A stretch of 64,000 nucleotides of DNA from Desulfoscipio sp. XC116 (GCF_039851975.1 NZ_CP156660.1:2547035-2611034), one strand, 5' to 3'. Positions 1 through 8,904 are shown, counted from the stretch's first letter. A program made the numbers and translations. The notes: generated by a model not told the origin, from the letters alone.

Positions 1-16
1 AAGGATGTGAACCGTT

Positions 17-1360
17 ATGGAGACAAAAGCCGGAAACGCTGTACTGGCCGCCATAGCAGGCGTGCCGTTCATTATGGTGCTGGGCAATTCCATGCTCATA
101 CCGGTATTGCCGCAGTTGCAAGAAGCACTGCACCTAAGCCAGTTAAAAGTCAGCATGATCATCACCGCATTTTCCGTACCCGGCCTGCTAATTCCGCTGG
201 CCGGCTTTTTATCCGACCGGATCGGACGCAAAAAAGTAATAATTCCCGGCTTAATTTTATACGGCTTGGGCGGAATAATCGCCGGACTGGCCGCAGTATT
301 ACTGACTGAAAGAGCCTATACATGGATTATCAGCGGTCGTATTGTTCAAGGTATCGGCGCCGCGGGCACCTCTCCCATTGCCATGGCCCTGACCGGGGAT
401 TTATTTGCCGGTCTCCGGCGCAGTAAAGCGCTGGGAGTGGTGGAGGCCGCCAACGGATTCGGCAAAGTACTCAGCCCCGTGCTGGGTGCAGCCATCGGTC
501 TGATTGCCTGGTACGCCACCTTTTTATTTTTCCCGGCTATTATCATTCCCATCGTACTGGGTATTTGGTTTTTAGTAAAGGAACCCCAAAGCAATCGGGC
601 TACCCAAAGCGTAGCTCAGTATGGCAAATCCATAAAAGAAGTATTTCAAAAAAAATCAGCCCTGCTGGTCACCATTTTCTTAAGCGGTATGGTAGCGCTG
701 CTTATACTTTTCGGTATGTTATTTTTCTTGAGCGATTACCTGGAAGAAACCATAGGTCTGACCGGTATCATTAAAGGTGCGGCCCTAGCCATACCCGTGC
801 TGTTCATGTCCGTTACCTCATATGTCACCGGCCTGCTGATCAAAAAAAAGGTTCAGCTAATGAAATGGCTGGTAGTAACCGGGCTCGGGCTGGTAGCCGC
901 CTCTCTGGCTACATTAAACTTATACCAGAACATTTACTTTTTCTTCGCCGGCATTTCCGTTACCGGACTGGGTACGGGACTGCTTCTGCCCTGTTTAAAC
1001 ACCATTATTACCAGCACCACGGCCGCCGAGGAAAGAGGTTTGATTACTTCAGTATACGGCAGTGTACGTTTTTTAGGCGTGGCCGCGGGACCACCCCTGT
1101 TTGGATACCTGATGGGTATCAGTAACGCTTATATGTACTGGGGCGGTGCCATACTGGCCGGTACGGCGGCGCTGACAGCATTGTTTTTAATCAGAGTAAA
1201 GGACATGAAACAAACAGCGAACGATACAGAACAAGGACAACAGCCGCAGCAAGCAAATACTTCGTCAGTTCAGGCCATCAAAACTGAATTTGTATTTTCC
1301 CCGGCTCGTAAACCTATACCCGAGGGAAAGGAAAACACAGGGAACACCAGACGGAATTAA
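17..1360 (+). CDS. MFS drug/solute exporter
   Basis: A 447-residue major facilitator superfamily permease with about 12 hydrophobic segments. The loop after the second segment carries the MFS motif A (GFLSDRIGRKK, residues 63-73), and a motif-C-like glycine/proline-rich stretch lies near residues 145-160 (GFGKVLSPVLGAAIG). The N-half resembles DHA1-type multidrug exporters (Bmr/TetA-like). The C-terminus is a hydrophilic tail of about 50 residues rich in Gln and Thr. An AAGGATG ribosome site lies just before the ATG. Substrate cannot be inferred; nothing upstream is visible because the window starts here. Confidence 0.85.
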   Translation: METKAGNAVLAAIAGVPFIMVLGNSMLIPVLPQLQEALHLSQLKVSMIITAFSVPGLLIPLAGFLSDRIGRKKVIIPGLILYGLGGIIAGLAAVLLTERAYTWIISGRIVQGIGAAGTSPIAMALTGDLFAGLRRSKALGVVEAANGFGKVLSPVLGAAIGLIAWYATFLFFPAIIIPIVLGIWFLVKEPQSNRATQSVAQYGKSIKEVFQKKSALLVTIFLSGMVALLILFGMLFFLSDYLEETIGLTGIIKGAALAIPVLFMSVTSYVTGLLIKKKVQLMKWLVVTGLGLVAASLATLNLYQNIYFFFAGISVTGLGTGLLLPCLNTIITSTTAAEERGLITSVYGSVRFLGVAAGPPLFGYLMGISNAYMYWGGAILAGTAALTALFLIRVKDMKQTANDTEQGQQPQQANTSSVQAIKTEFVFSPARKPIPEGKENTGNTRRN

Positions 1361-1690
1361 ATCAACGGATTTCGTTAAGAGTGCAAATTTAAAGCATTGG
1401 GATTGTCCCAACCCTCCCGCTCGTATTTTTACACCATGTTCCTCTCCCGTCTAAAAGTGCATCGCATAAGCAGCACTTGGCCCGCACCGGCGGGGTAAAA
1501 TCACTAACCCTGGCGACTGCCGTTTGCTGTGGCAGTTGCCAAAGCTGCGTCCATATAATATCCTAAATCAAATAATTACTGTGCAACCAAAAAACGATCA
1601 TGGGCTACTTTAGCCGGATTTGATGGTGGCCTTATAATTCCGGCTATTATTTATAATTCTCCTGACTTTATTGGGACTTAGCGCCTATAA
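1361..1690. other. Non-coding gap with a GC-rich hairpin
   Basis: No convincing gene. The clearest structure is a 10-bp stem with a 9-nt loop (arms 1512-1521 and 1531-1540, one G-U pair). It is not followed by a T-run, so it is not a standard intrinsic terminator. The gap separates two convergent genes. Confidence 0.5.
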
Positions 1691-2287
1691 CTATTGGTAA
1701 ACGCTCAAGGCCCTTTGAAATACTTGATATGACTGGGCGCCCACCAGCCTTTTCTTATCATTGATGATAAATGCAGGTACAGCCGTGATCTCGTATTGCC
1801 GGGCCAATTCCCGCGCCTTTTGCAAGCGCGGCAAAAAAGGCTGTTTATCCAGCGTTTCCATTAGTTCATCTTCATTTAAGCCAATCTCTTTAAACAACTT
1901 GATAAGCACCTGTTTATCGCCGATATTCATTTCCTCTTGAAAATAAGCTTTAAACAGCCGGGCATGTGCTTGTTCATATTTTCCTTTGTCCCGGGCAAAT
2001 TCGCTGGCCTGCAGCGCCAGACATGAATTGGCCACGAGATTCATGCCACTAAAATTAATCCCGTAGGGTTTACCGGCCCGCCGAAAGTTTTCCAACATCT
2101 TATCTATATCCACATCGGGAAACAAATCCTTAATAAGCTTTCCTTCGGGCGGTGTTTCAGGATGCAACTCATAACCAACCCACTCCTCGGCAATGTCAAA
2201 TTCCTGCTTCAATTTTTCGACAATACCTTTGCCGATATAGCAAAAAGGTCATACATAATCTGAAAGAATAGTCATTTTAATCGCCAT
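1691..2287 (-). CDS. DsbA/FrnE-like thiol oxidoreductase, candidate selenoprotein (UGA = Sec13)
   Basis: Read through one in-frame UGA, this is a 198-residue thioredoxin-fold protein of the DsbA/FrnE (2-hydroxychromene-carboxylate isomerase-like) family. The start is ATG at 2287, 10 nt after GGAGG (2298-2302). The N-terminus reads MAIKMTILSDYV-U-PFCYIGKG, so the UGA (2251-2249) sits exactly where the family has the first Cys of its CPxC active site; Cys16 is intact. The cis-Pro region (AVPAFIINDKK) is near the C-terminus. Without readthrough, the only start is a TTG at 2212 with no ribosome site, and the active site would be lost. A hairpin matching the bacterial SECIS pattern follows the UGA. 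The alternative is a nonsense pseudogene, but the rest of the frame is undamaged. Confidence 0.8.
2218..2234 (-). promoter_or_regulatory. Candidate bacterial SECIS element
   Basis: In the mRNA, 14 nt after the UGA, CGGCAA pairs with UUGUCG (one G-U pair, extendable by one U-A pair) around the loop AGGUA. The apical loop begins about 20 nt after the UGA and carries GGU, as in the E. coli fdhF SECIS loop recognised by SelB. Distance and loop agree with the published bacterial SECIS rules (loop 16-37 nt downstream, G in the first two loop positions). Not folded computationally. Confidence 0.65.
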
Positions 2288-2410
2288 TGTTATAAAACCT
2301 CCAAACAAATGTGAATCAAGTCAAACCAGTATGCCTAAAGTATAACATTTAAAGCGCATAAATCCAAAGTTATTCATTCATTACACCAAATCACTAAAAC
2401 ATCTGGTCTT

Positions 2411-2448
2411 AAAAAACAAAAAAGGGCAGGGGATACAGTCACCTGCCC
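2411..2448 (-). terminator. Intrinsic terminator of the carbonic-anhydrase-like gene
   Basis: On the minus strand a 7-bp stem GGGCAGG/CCTGCCC with an 11-nt loop is followed by a T-rich tail (TTTTTTGTTTTTT). Confidence 0.85.
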
Positions 2449-2478
2449 AACCGTGCCTCTATTTGCCGGCTTAATTCA

Positions 2479-3018
2479 TTATTCCCTAATTAAATATAAA
2501 AGTTTATCATCTATACCGTAAAACATGGGTACCACCAAAATCTTAGGATAACGTAGACGTAACCTTTGGGCTTCGCTAATAACAAAATCCATTTCATTTA
2601 CAATCTCAAACATAGGTACGAAATGCATAAAGTGTTCTTCAGCCAGCTTTTTGTCCCAGCCCGCGTTTTCCACCAATCCCCGCACAAATTTATCCTTGCG
2701 GGCCATTAAGTTTACCATGCCGCATTTATCATGGCCGATTAAAGCAACAGCCTTAACTCCCCCAACAGCTATGGCATATGATAATTTAAACTCACTATAA
2801 CGGAGATTGCCCCCGCCGGTGCGCAGCACATAGGCAAAGTTATCGGGTATGCGTAAGTGTTTACGGTTATCCATACACATACCGATTAGCAATTCCGCAT
2901 GCTCATAGCTATGCAGTGGATATTGCAGGTTATGGTATTGAAGTAAGCGACCGATGGGAGTATCACGATACTGGGGGAAAATATCACCAACAGAACGAAT
3001 CGGCACCAGGTTATCCAT
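2479..3018 (-). CDS. Beta-class carbonic-anhydrase-like protein
   Basis: A 179-residue protein with the beta-carbonic-anhydrase zinc-site signatures: CMDNR (Cys48, Asp50, Arg52), RTGGG at 66-70 and GHDKCG (His96, Cys99). Cys48/His96/Cys99 would be the zinc ligands, with the Asp50-Arg52 dyad gating the site. Beta-CAs interconvert CO2 and bicarbonate in the cytosol. The usual family length is 190-220, so this is a short form, and divergent members may have other activities. GGGAGG precedes the ATG by 7 nt. It is a single gene with its own terminator. Confidence 0.75.
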   Translation of the reverse strand: MDNLVPIRSVGDIFPQYRDTPIGRLLQYHNLQYPLHSYEHAELLIGMCMDNRKHLRIPDNFAYVLRTGGGNLRYSEFKLSYAIAVGGVKAVALIGHDKCGMVNLMARKDKFVRGLVENAGWDKKLAEEHFMHFVPMFEIVNEMDFVISEAQRLRLRYPKILVVPMFYGIDDKLLYLIRE

Positions 3019-3239
3019 TTTTCATCCTCCCTCATAAATTTTATAAATATGTTATGTATTGTCATAAATATATTTGTGCTATAATTCACTTGGATGTCTA
3101 AAAAAATATAAAAATTATAATACAAATTGCAAATCCAGTGACAATTTTTTTATTATTCGACCAGCGCATATTGGATTCCTGCAAAGAAAGTGAATTATTT
3201 CTTAAAACAAAAAAATAAATAATTATTGCTTCAGCATGT

Positions 3240-3590
3240 TTATTTTACGGAAAACCATGACTCCGCGTATTTTGTTGTAACCGGATAACGGTAATATTCG
3301 CCTGACAAACATTTAATAATAGCTACAATGGCAAAAACAGTATATATCAGTGCCAATATAGCCAGGGGTATAACCAACAAAAGACCGATAAGTATCAGAC
3401 ACAGTATTCCTACCGCCACACCCAAGAGCAGGGATATAATATGCATGGTCAGCGATTCCCGGGCGTGGTGGCACACAAAATCATCATCCTTCTTAAGTAA
3501 ATAAACAACTAAAGGCACTAAAACCGGTAAACCCAGGAATATAGAACCGTGACAAATTGCACCCATAAGTTTGCTTTCCGGTGGTACCAT
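3240..3590 (-). CDS. DUF4870 (Tic20-like) small membrane protein
   Basis: 116 residues with three to four hydrophobic helices. It carries the family pattern: a short N-terminus, a first helix around GAICHGSIFLGLPVLVPLV, a charged KKDDDFVCHHARES segment resembling the conserved H-A-x-(Q/E)-(S/A)-L turn, then two further helices. Family function is unknown. GGGAGG lies about 9 nt before the ATG. Confidence 0.7.
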   Translation of the reverse strand: MVPPESKLMGAICHGSIFLGLPVLVPLVVYLLKKDDDFVCHHARESLTMHIISLLLGVAVGILCLILIGLLLVIPLAILALIYTVFAIVAIIKCLSGEYYRYPVTTKYAESWFSVK

Positions 3591-3761
3591 TTACTATTCA
3601 CCTCCCATCTACCGGAATAGAAAGTATATTTATCCTTAACAGAGGCCCGCGCCTCTATAAGCAGCACCCAAGATGAATATTATAAATTAGCATGTCATAG
3701 CAAAAGCGAAAAAACATCATCTCATATTGGATCTTAAACCTGCGAACGCACAGACTTGCGA

Positions 3762-4523
3762 CTAGAAAGCCAGCACCGGGCCATATTGTTTCAACCAGCG
3801 GCGGCGCGTCGGGTAATCAGGCAACACCGCCCCCACCAAGCTCCAAAATGCCGGACTGTGATCGAGTCTTAACAAGTGGCATAACTCATGCACAACAATA
3901 TAATCTATAATGCCTATGGGAGCCATCACCAAATGCCAGTTGAAGTTCAAATTACCCTTTCCCGAACAACTGCCCCAGCGATGTTTTTGTTCCTTTATCC
4001 TAATCTTCGCCGGTTTTACGCCTACGCCCTTAATATAGAAATCTATCCTGTCGTTTATTGTATAATTAGCCTGCGTTTTGTACCATTTTACCAGCGTATC
4101 ACGAACCGCTGCCGCACCGTTATCCCGATAAAGCGGCAAAGGCACATCGACAAGCATTTGCCGTCCATTTATCCTTACCGCCCCATTCATTACCTGCTCA
4201 TTAATATGCACCTTAACAGTATATTGGTTACCCAAAAAAAAGAATTGTTCTCCGTCCGCAAACGACCTGGGCACCGGACATCCGGACAATACCGACAGAT
4301 AATCCAGCTTTTCTATTATCCAAACACTCTTATCCTGTATAAAACGCTTAACCACCCCGGTATTATATTGTTCCGGCGCCGTGACCGTAACACCATCTTT
4401 TGCATCAACAGTTATTTTTAGGGATAAAGCTTTATGGCTGCGTTTAACTGTATATTCCATCACCCGGTCATCCAGTACCAATCGCGGCAAGACAAACACC
4501 AACTTTCCATTGCTGTCTTTCAT
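3762..4523 (-). CDS. YgjP-like zinc metalloprotein (DUF45, M48-like)
   Basis: 253 residues. The C-terminal half holds the zinc-peptidase signature HELCH (212-216) followed by DHSPAFW (His222 as likely third-ligand region). RWGSCS (182-187) is the other hallmark of the YgjP/WSS1-SprT-like family. The N-terminal half is a beta-rich domain typical of the family. It probably acts as a cytosolic metallopeptidase; the substrate is unknown. The ribosome site GGGAGA is weaker and about 12 nt upstream. Confidence 0.8.
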   Translation of the reverse strand: MKDSNGKLVFVLPRLVLDDRVMEYTVKRSHKALSLKITVDAKDGVTVTAPEQYNTGVVKRFIQDKSVWIIEKLDYLSVLSGCPVPRSFADGEQFFFLGNQYTVKVHINEQVMNGAVRINGRQMLVDVPLPLYRDNGAAAVRDTLVKWYKTQANYTINDRIDFYIKGVGVKPAKIRIKEQKHRWGSCSGKGNLNFNWHLVMAPIGIIDYIVVHELCHLLRLDHSPAFWSLVGAVLPDYPTRRRWLKQYGPVLAF

Positions 4524-4616
4524 ATTTTCTCATTATCTCCCGCGATTAGCAACCCAACCTTTATGTAAACAGTTATCAATCGGCGCGCCTGCCCGATAAT
4601 ACCTCTATAGTAATAT

Positions 4617-4656
4617 TAAAAAAAGGGAAACCGCAGCAGTTACGGCTTCCCCTTTT
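4617..4656 (-). terminator. Intrinsic terminator of the SLH-protein gene
   Basis: On the minus strand GGGGAAGCCG pairs imperfectly with CGGTTTCCC, followed by seven Ts, just downstream of the stop at 4675. Confidence 0.85.
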
Positions 4657-4674
4657 AGTTAGTCCATTATCCAT

Positions 4675-6381
4675 TTAATCGTCTTCTTCGGCCACCACTT
4701 CAAAAGTCCAGTCGGTAACGCCAATACCGGAGAATTCATTCCCTGATAAGTCCTCAATTATACCTGACGGGATGGATATGTTATATTCTCCCACGGGCAG
4801 TTCTCTATCAAATTGAATAATTAGCTCGTCTTCGTCAATATCTATATCGTCCGGTATTATCACAAAGTATCTGGCTCTGTTAAACACTATCACGGCATTT
4901 TCGTTTGGTTTTTTGCCCACCCACCGCACTTTTTCATCAAATTGCACGGTAATTTCCTCGAGGTCGCCCTCAAACTCTTCACCATCTTCCGGATTTAATT
5001 CGTCTATTTCCGGGGCGTCTTCATCCTCATCCTCAAAGGTAGCAAATTCCCAGTCTTCCGAATCAATACCCGCAAATTTATTGCCCTGGCCATCTTTGAT
5101 TATATTGGCGGCAACATCCACCGCAAAACGGCAGTCCTCGTCAAGCTCTTTCTTCAGCTCAATGATCAATTTCCGGCCATCAATATCAATATCCCATATA
5201 TCAATACTCCGGTCGTCTGTAATGTTTTCCACCTCGATACCTTCCTTGATATCGTTCAAGGATTTAACGGGGTAAATTTTTTCGTCAAAAGTTACTACCA
5301 GTGTATCAAGGCCGGCCGGCACATTTTCAGCATCGTTTTCGGGATTAAGCTCATCAACTTCCGGAGCATCCTCGTCTTCTTCTTCATCCGCATCATCATT
5401 ACCTGCGGCGCCGTCCGAACCGGCGCTCACCACTATGGCATTGCGGGCCGGGTTCAGCACCATTGAAACCGCGTAATCTTTTTCTATGTCTTCTAAATCC
5501 GCTGCTTTGCCATCAATAAAAATCGCCGCATCATCAGCTACCTGCACCAGCACCAGCGGACTATTGTCATCGTCGCCAACCTTTAGGGAAATGTAAGCCG
5601 GGTCCGACGGCATAACCTCATCCACAATACCTTTAATGTAATTAAATTTAGGGTTTAACGAAAACATGTACTGGCACCGAAACAGCATAGCCGCGATTTC
5701 CGCTCTTTGCACTTTATTCCGGGGTTTGAAGACATTACCGGGGTAACCCTTCATGATACCGGCTTGAGACATTTGAGCCACGTATTTCTCAGCATAACCA
5801 GGTATTTGACCGGCGTCGCTGAATTGCACCTCACCACTTAATACATTTTCCAGCCCATCATTGTTTAACAGCGCCCTGGCCAGCCACATAGCCACCTCAT
5901 ATCTTTGGGCCGCTTCCGTCCCGTCAAAATCCTTCAGCTCTTCCCTGGTAATAATACCCTTATCCAAAGCCAAGGCAACCATATCACCGGCCCAGCTTTT
6001 AGTTACCAATTTTAAACTGCTTCGGGAGGGTGCTTGATCTTCACAGCCCAAAGCCCGCATTAACATAACCAGGGCTTCGTTTTTAGATACTTCTTTTTGC
6101 GGATAAAACTTTCCGTCGGGAAATCCCGCAATAATGCCTTGTTTCTGCATAGCCGACACGGGCTCCGCCGCCCAGTGGTTTACAACATCGCCCATCATCC
6201 TAAAGGGCATCTTCTTGGTCTGGGTATATTCTATTTTTTTCACTTGGCCCAGCGGTTTGTTGTTATTGCCTTTACCGTTACTTCTAGCCAGGACATCAGC
6301 CGGAGCCGCTGTCACGGCAAATGTCAATACCGCCACCGTAAGCAAACCGCCAATAAAACATTTCCAACTTTTAGTACGCAA
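4675..6381 (-). CDS. Secreted S-layer-homology protein with two Ig-like (SbsA-type) domains
   Basis: 568 residues with a Sec signal peptide (positively charged start, hydrophobic core about 10-25, cleavage near AAPADVLA). Three SLH repeats follow (about 60-235), with typical phrases such as HWAAEPV, GFPDGKFYP, GYPGNVFKP and RAEIAAML; these anchor proteins to secondary cell-wall polymer. Two related Big_5/SbsA-like Ig modules (about 345-455 and 457-565) start with DEDAPE(V/I)DELNPE and contain the VxFDEK strand motif. The linkers are extremely acidic. Start is TTG, 9 nt after GGGGGAG. It is probably a cell-surface structural protein; no enzymatic domain was recognised. Confidence 0.85.
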   Translation of the reverse strand: MRTKSWKCFIGGLLTVAVLTFAVTAAPADVLARSNGKGNNNKPLGQVKKIEYTQTKKMPFRMMGDVVNHWAAEPVSAMQKQGIIAGFPDGKFYPQKEVSKNEALVMLMRALGCEDQAPSRSSLKLVTKSWAGDMVALALDKGIITREELKDFDGTEAAQRYEVAMWLARALLNNDGLENVLSGEVQFSDAGQIPGYAEKYVAQMSQAGIMKGYPGNVFKPRNKVQRAEIAAMLFRCQYMFSLNPKFNYIKGIVDEVMPSDPAYISLKVGDDDNSPLVLVQVADDAAIFIDGKAADLEDIEKDYAVSMVLNPARNAIVVSAGSDGAAGNDDADEEEDEDAPEVDELNPENDAENVPAGLDTLVVTFDEKIYPVKSLNDIKEGIEVENITDDRSIDIWDIDIDGRKLIIELKKELDEDCRFAVDVAANIIKDGQGNKFAGIDSEDWEFATFEDEDEDAPEIDELNPEDGEEFEGDLEEITVQFDEKVRWVGKKPNENAVIVFNRARYFVIIPDDIDIDEDELIIQFDRELPVGEYNISIPSGIIEDLSGNEFSGIGVTDWTFEVVAEEDD

Positions 6382-6478
6382 TAATAACCACTCCCCCGAA
6401 TTAATTTTGGATGGATTTAACCTCCTGCCTTTATATACGAAAGAACACCGTTATTTGGCAGGTCAACCCGGTAACCAA

Positions 6479-6508
6479 CCTGATAAAAAATGAATATTTT
6501 CTATCAGG
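6479..6508. other. Inverted repeat upstream of the comA-like gene
   Basis: CCTGATA and TATCAGG arms, with additional A-rich/T-rich complementarity inside, in the space between divergent genes. It could be an operator or a transcript hairpin; no T-run follows. Confidence 0.3.
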
Positions 6509-6607
6509 TGCACAATAGTTCCTATCCCGGCTGGAAAAATAAAAAGGGGGTGGACATCTGCATGCGTTCCCCCGATGCATGCAATCACCGGGAAGGGAGT
6601 TGATAAT

Positions 6608-7426
6608 TTGACCGAATACGCTCATAACAGCAACTGGCAAGAAATTATATCTTACCCGTTGGGTAACCGGACGAGTAAACCCAGAAACAAAGGTCTGACT
6701 ATGGTAATCGACAAAGGCATGGGCCTGGGTGAAACCCGGGACCTGTTACAAATTAATTATCAGCACATTGATTTTATCAAGCTGGGTTTCGGCACGCCCG
6801 CGCTTTATGCCGCAGGTACTCTGGAGGAAAAGATTCAGCTGGTTCGTTCCTATAACATTGATATTTACCCGGGGGGCACCTTTTTGGAAGTAGCGCTATG
6901 GCAAAACAAAATCAGGGAGTTTCTCGACAGATGCAATTTTTTTGGCTTTACGGCCATTGAAGTTAGCGACGGGACCATACCCCTGAGCGGGGAGGTGAGA
7001 GAACAAGCAATTGCGCTAGCTGCGGAAAAAGGCTTTAGGGTACTGACTGAAGTAGGCAAAAAAAACAACGACGTTCAAATCCCTGTGAAAACACTGGCCC
7101 GGATAGCCCTGCGTGATTTGCAAAACGGCGCTTACAAGGTTATACTGGAGGGCCGTGAATGCGGTCTGAATGTGGGACTTTATGATGCCAGAGGCAAAAT
7201 GGCGGATGATGATTTGCAGCTGTTAATGGATTATATCAGCGATCCATCATTGATTATCTGGGAAGCACCGCTTAAGACTCAACAGCAGGACTTAATCGCC
7301 CGGTTTGGGTCGGATGTTAACCTGGGAAATATTCCGCCTCAGGAAGTGCTCGCGGTAGAGGCCCTGCGAGTGGGCTTGCGGGCCGATACCTTGCAGCTGG
7401 CCATAGACAACCTGGAAGAAATCTAA
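6608..7426 (+). CDS. Phosphosulfolactate synthase (ComA family)
   Basis: 272 residues from the TTG start chosen because AAGGGAG lies 8 nt before it; an ATG at 6575 has no ribosome site. The TIM-barrel family adds sulfite to phosphoenolpyruvate to give (R)-2-phospho-3-sulfolactate. Recognisable segments include VIDKGMGLG, FIKLGFGT, YPGGTFLE, AIEVSDGT, LTEVGKK and LEGRECG, all characteristic of ComA/YitD. In archaea this is coenzyme M synthesis; in Bacillus the homologue feeds the spore compound 3-sulfolactate. comB and comC are not adjacent, so the end product here is inference, with spore sulfolactate the more likely in a spore former. Confidence 0.85.
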   Translation: MTEYAHNSNWQEIISYPLGNRTSKPRNKGLTMVIDKGMGLGETRDLLQINYQHIDFIKLGFGTPALYAAGTLEEKIQLVRSYNIDIYPGGTFLEVALWQNKIREFLDRCNFFGFTAIEVSDGTIPLSGEVREQAIALAAEKGFRVLTEVGKKNNDVQIPVKTLARIALRDLQNGAYKVILEGRECGLNVGLYDARGKMADDDLQLLMDYISDPSLIIWEAPLKTQQQDLIARFGSDVNLGNIPPQEVLAVEALRVGLRADTLQLAIDNLEEI

Positions 7427-7503
7427 CTGCTTAACTTAGCATGGTAATACAATGGACAGCGGCGGCATATATTTACTAAAAATTGTCATTGCGAGGCGAG
7501 ATT

Positions 7504-7956
7504 ATGAACGGAGTACCACTGCTTGTAGCGTTACTCCTGGTGGGCATTATTGCCCGCTCTAATTTAATTGCCACCGCTGCCTGCGTATTACTGATTATAA
7601 AATTTACCAACCTGAATTTTATATTTTCCCTGTTGGAAAAAAGAGGCCTGGAAATAGGCTTATTATTTTTATTACTGGCCATTTTAGTACCTGTGGCCAG
7701 CGGTAAAGTAACCGAAAAAGAATTGTTAGGCACTTTTACGTCACTGCCGGGCATACTGGCCATCCTCGGAGGGGCACTGGCCACCCATTTAAACGGTGAA
7801 GGATTGCGGTTATTGCAAATCGACCCGGAGATAATATTCGGCCTGCTGATTGGCTCGGTATTCGGCATTGTTTTCCTAAACGGTGTCCCTGTGGGACCGC
7901 TGATGGCAGCCGGATTAACCGCACTGTTTCTGGAAACAATCCACTTATTCAAGTGA
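7504..7956 (+). CDS. DUF441 family membrane protein
   Basis: 150 residues, four to five transmembrane segments, with the family phrases GIIARSNLIATAA, GVPVGPLMAAG and a glycine-rich second half. Function is unknown in all members. The ATG at 7504 is chosen because GAGG lies 7 nt upstream; that ribosome site falls inside a copy of a dispersed CATTGCGAG repeat. The 3' end overlaps the convergent rluD gene by 12 nt. Confidence 0.8.
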   Translation: MNGVPLLVALLLVGIIARSNLIATAACVLLIIKFTNLNFIFSLLEKRGLEIGLLFLLLAILVPVASGKVTEKELLGTFTSLPGILAILGGALATHLNGEGLRLLQIDPEIIFGLLIGSVFGIVFLNGVPVGPLMAAGLTALFLETIHLFK

Positions 7957-8904
7957 AAGCAAAGTTTTATAATCTATGTTTTCGCCAATGCCAAGTTTAT
8001 TCAGTATAACAGTCAGTTCTTTCGGCAATGGGACGGTGAATTCAAGGTAATCACCGCTGCGAGGATGCATAAACCCCAGAATATAAGCGTGCAAAAACTG
8101 ACCATTCAAACCAAAATGCGGTTTACCCGGCCCGTATTTGGAGTCCCCTACCAGCGGGCAGCCAATATAAGCCATATGCACCCTGATCTGATGGGTGCGC
8201 CCCGTTTCCAGGCGCAGCTTCAACCATGTATAATTACCCGCTCGCTCCAGCACCCGGTAACGGGTCACCGCTGCCTTGCCATTGCGCTGGGTTACAGCCA
8301 TTCTCTGCCGGTCCCGGGGATCCCGGCCAATGGGTGCGTCAACCACCCCCCGCTCACCGGCCGGAGCCCCATGAGCCAGGGCCAGATAGCCCCGGCGAAC
8401 GCTGTGCTCCTTTAACTGGCCCGCCAGGTTTTCGTGGGCCAGATCATTTTTGGCTACCATTAATAAACCCGAGGTATCCTTGTCAATGCGGTGTATGATG
8501 CCGGGTCGAAGCACCCCGTTTATACCCGAAAGGTCTTGACAGTGATGCAATAATGCATTAACCAGCGTTCCCGCATAGTTTCCCTCCGCCGGGTGCACAA
8601 CCATCCCTCTGGGCTTGTTCACTACAATAACATCTTTGTCTTCATAACATATAGCAAGGGGAATGGATTCCGGACGCACTTGAAGCTTTACGGGCGGCGG
8701 TACGTTCACCACTATCGCATCGCCTTTTTTTAAACGATAATTGGCCCGGGACGTTGCCCCGTTCACCGTGACGACACCATCACTGATTAGCTTTTGCACA
8801 AATGACCGGCTCAGCTGCTCCTCCCTGGATGTTACAAAAACATCCAGGCGCATTCCGGTATGCTCCGCATCCGCCAGGTACATTTCAGTTTTTGGCACTG
8901 TCAT
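7945..8904 (-). CDS. rluD: 23S rRNA pseudouridine synthase RluD family
   Basis: About 319 residues. An N-terminal S4 RNA-binding domain (GMRLDVFV ... SRSFVQKLI) is followed by the RluA/RluD catalytic core with HRIDKDTSGLL, whose Asp is the catalytic nucleophile, and the GRTHQIRVHMAYIG motif. It isomerises uridines in helix 69-type sites of 23S rRNA (family knowledge). The start is uncertain: ATG at 8904 overlaps lspA by 20 nt, while an in-frame ATG at 8883 overlapping the lspA stop better matches family length. It is cotranscribed with lspA, an arrangement common in Firmicutes. Confidence 0.9.
   Translation of the reverse strand: MTVPKTEMYLADAEHTGMRLDVFVTSREEQLSRSFVQKLISDGVVTVNGATSRANYRLKKGDAIVVNVPPPVKLQVRPESIPLAICYEDKDVIVVNKPRGMVVHPAEGNYAGTLVNALLHHCQDLSGINGVLRPGIIHRIDKDTSGLLMVAKNDLAHENLAGQLKEHSVRRGYLALAHGAPAGERGVVDAPIGRDPRDRQRMAVTQRNGKAAVTRYRVLERAGNYTWLKLRLETGRTHQIRVHMAYIGCPLVGDSKYGPGKPHFGLNGQFLHAYILGFMHPRSGDYLEFTVPLPKELTVILNKLGIGENIDYKTLLSLE

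Noticed and set aside
1512-1540. Intrinsic terminator or riboswitch
   Set aside because: Good stem but no T-run, and no recognised riboswitch core around it.
1691-2212. DsbA-like gene as a truncated or nonsense pseudogene
   Set aside because: The frame continues perfectly upstream of the UGA to a well-placed ATG, the UGA sits on a catalytic Cys and a SECIS-like hairpin follows. Selenocysteine is the simpler reading, though not proven.
4913-5275. Ser/Pro-rich plus-strand frame
   Set aside because: Shadow of the acidic codons of the SLH protein on the opposite strand.
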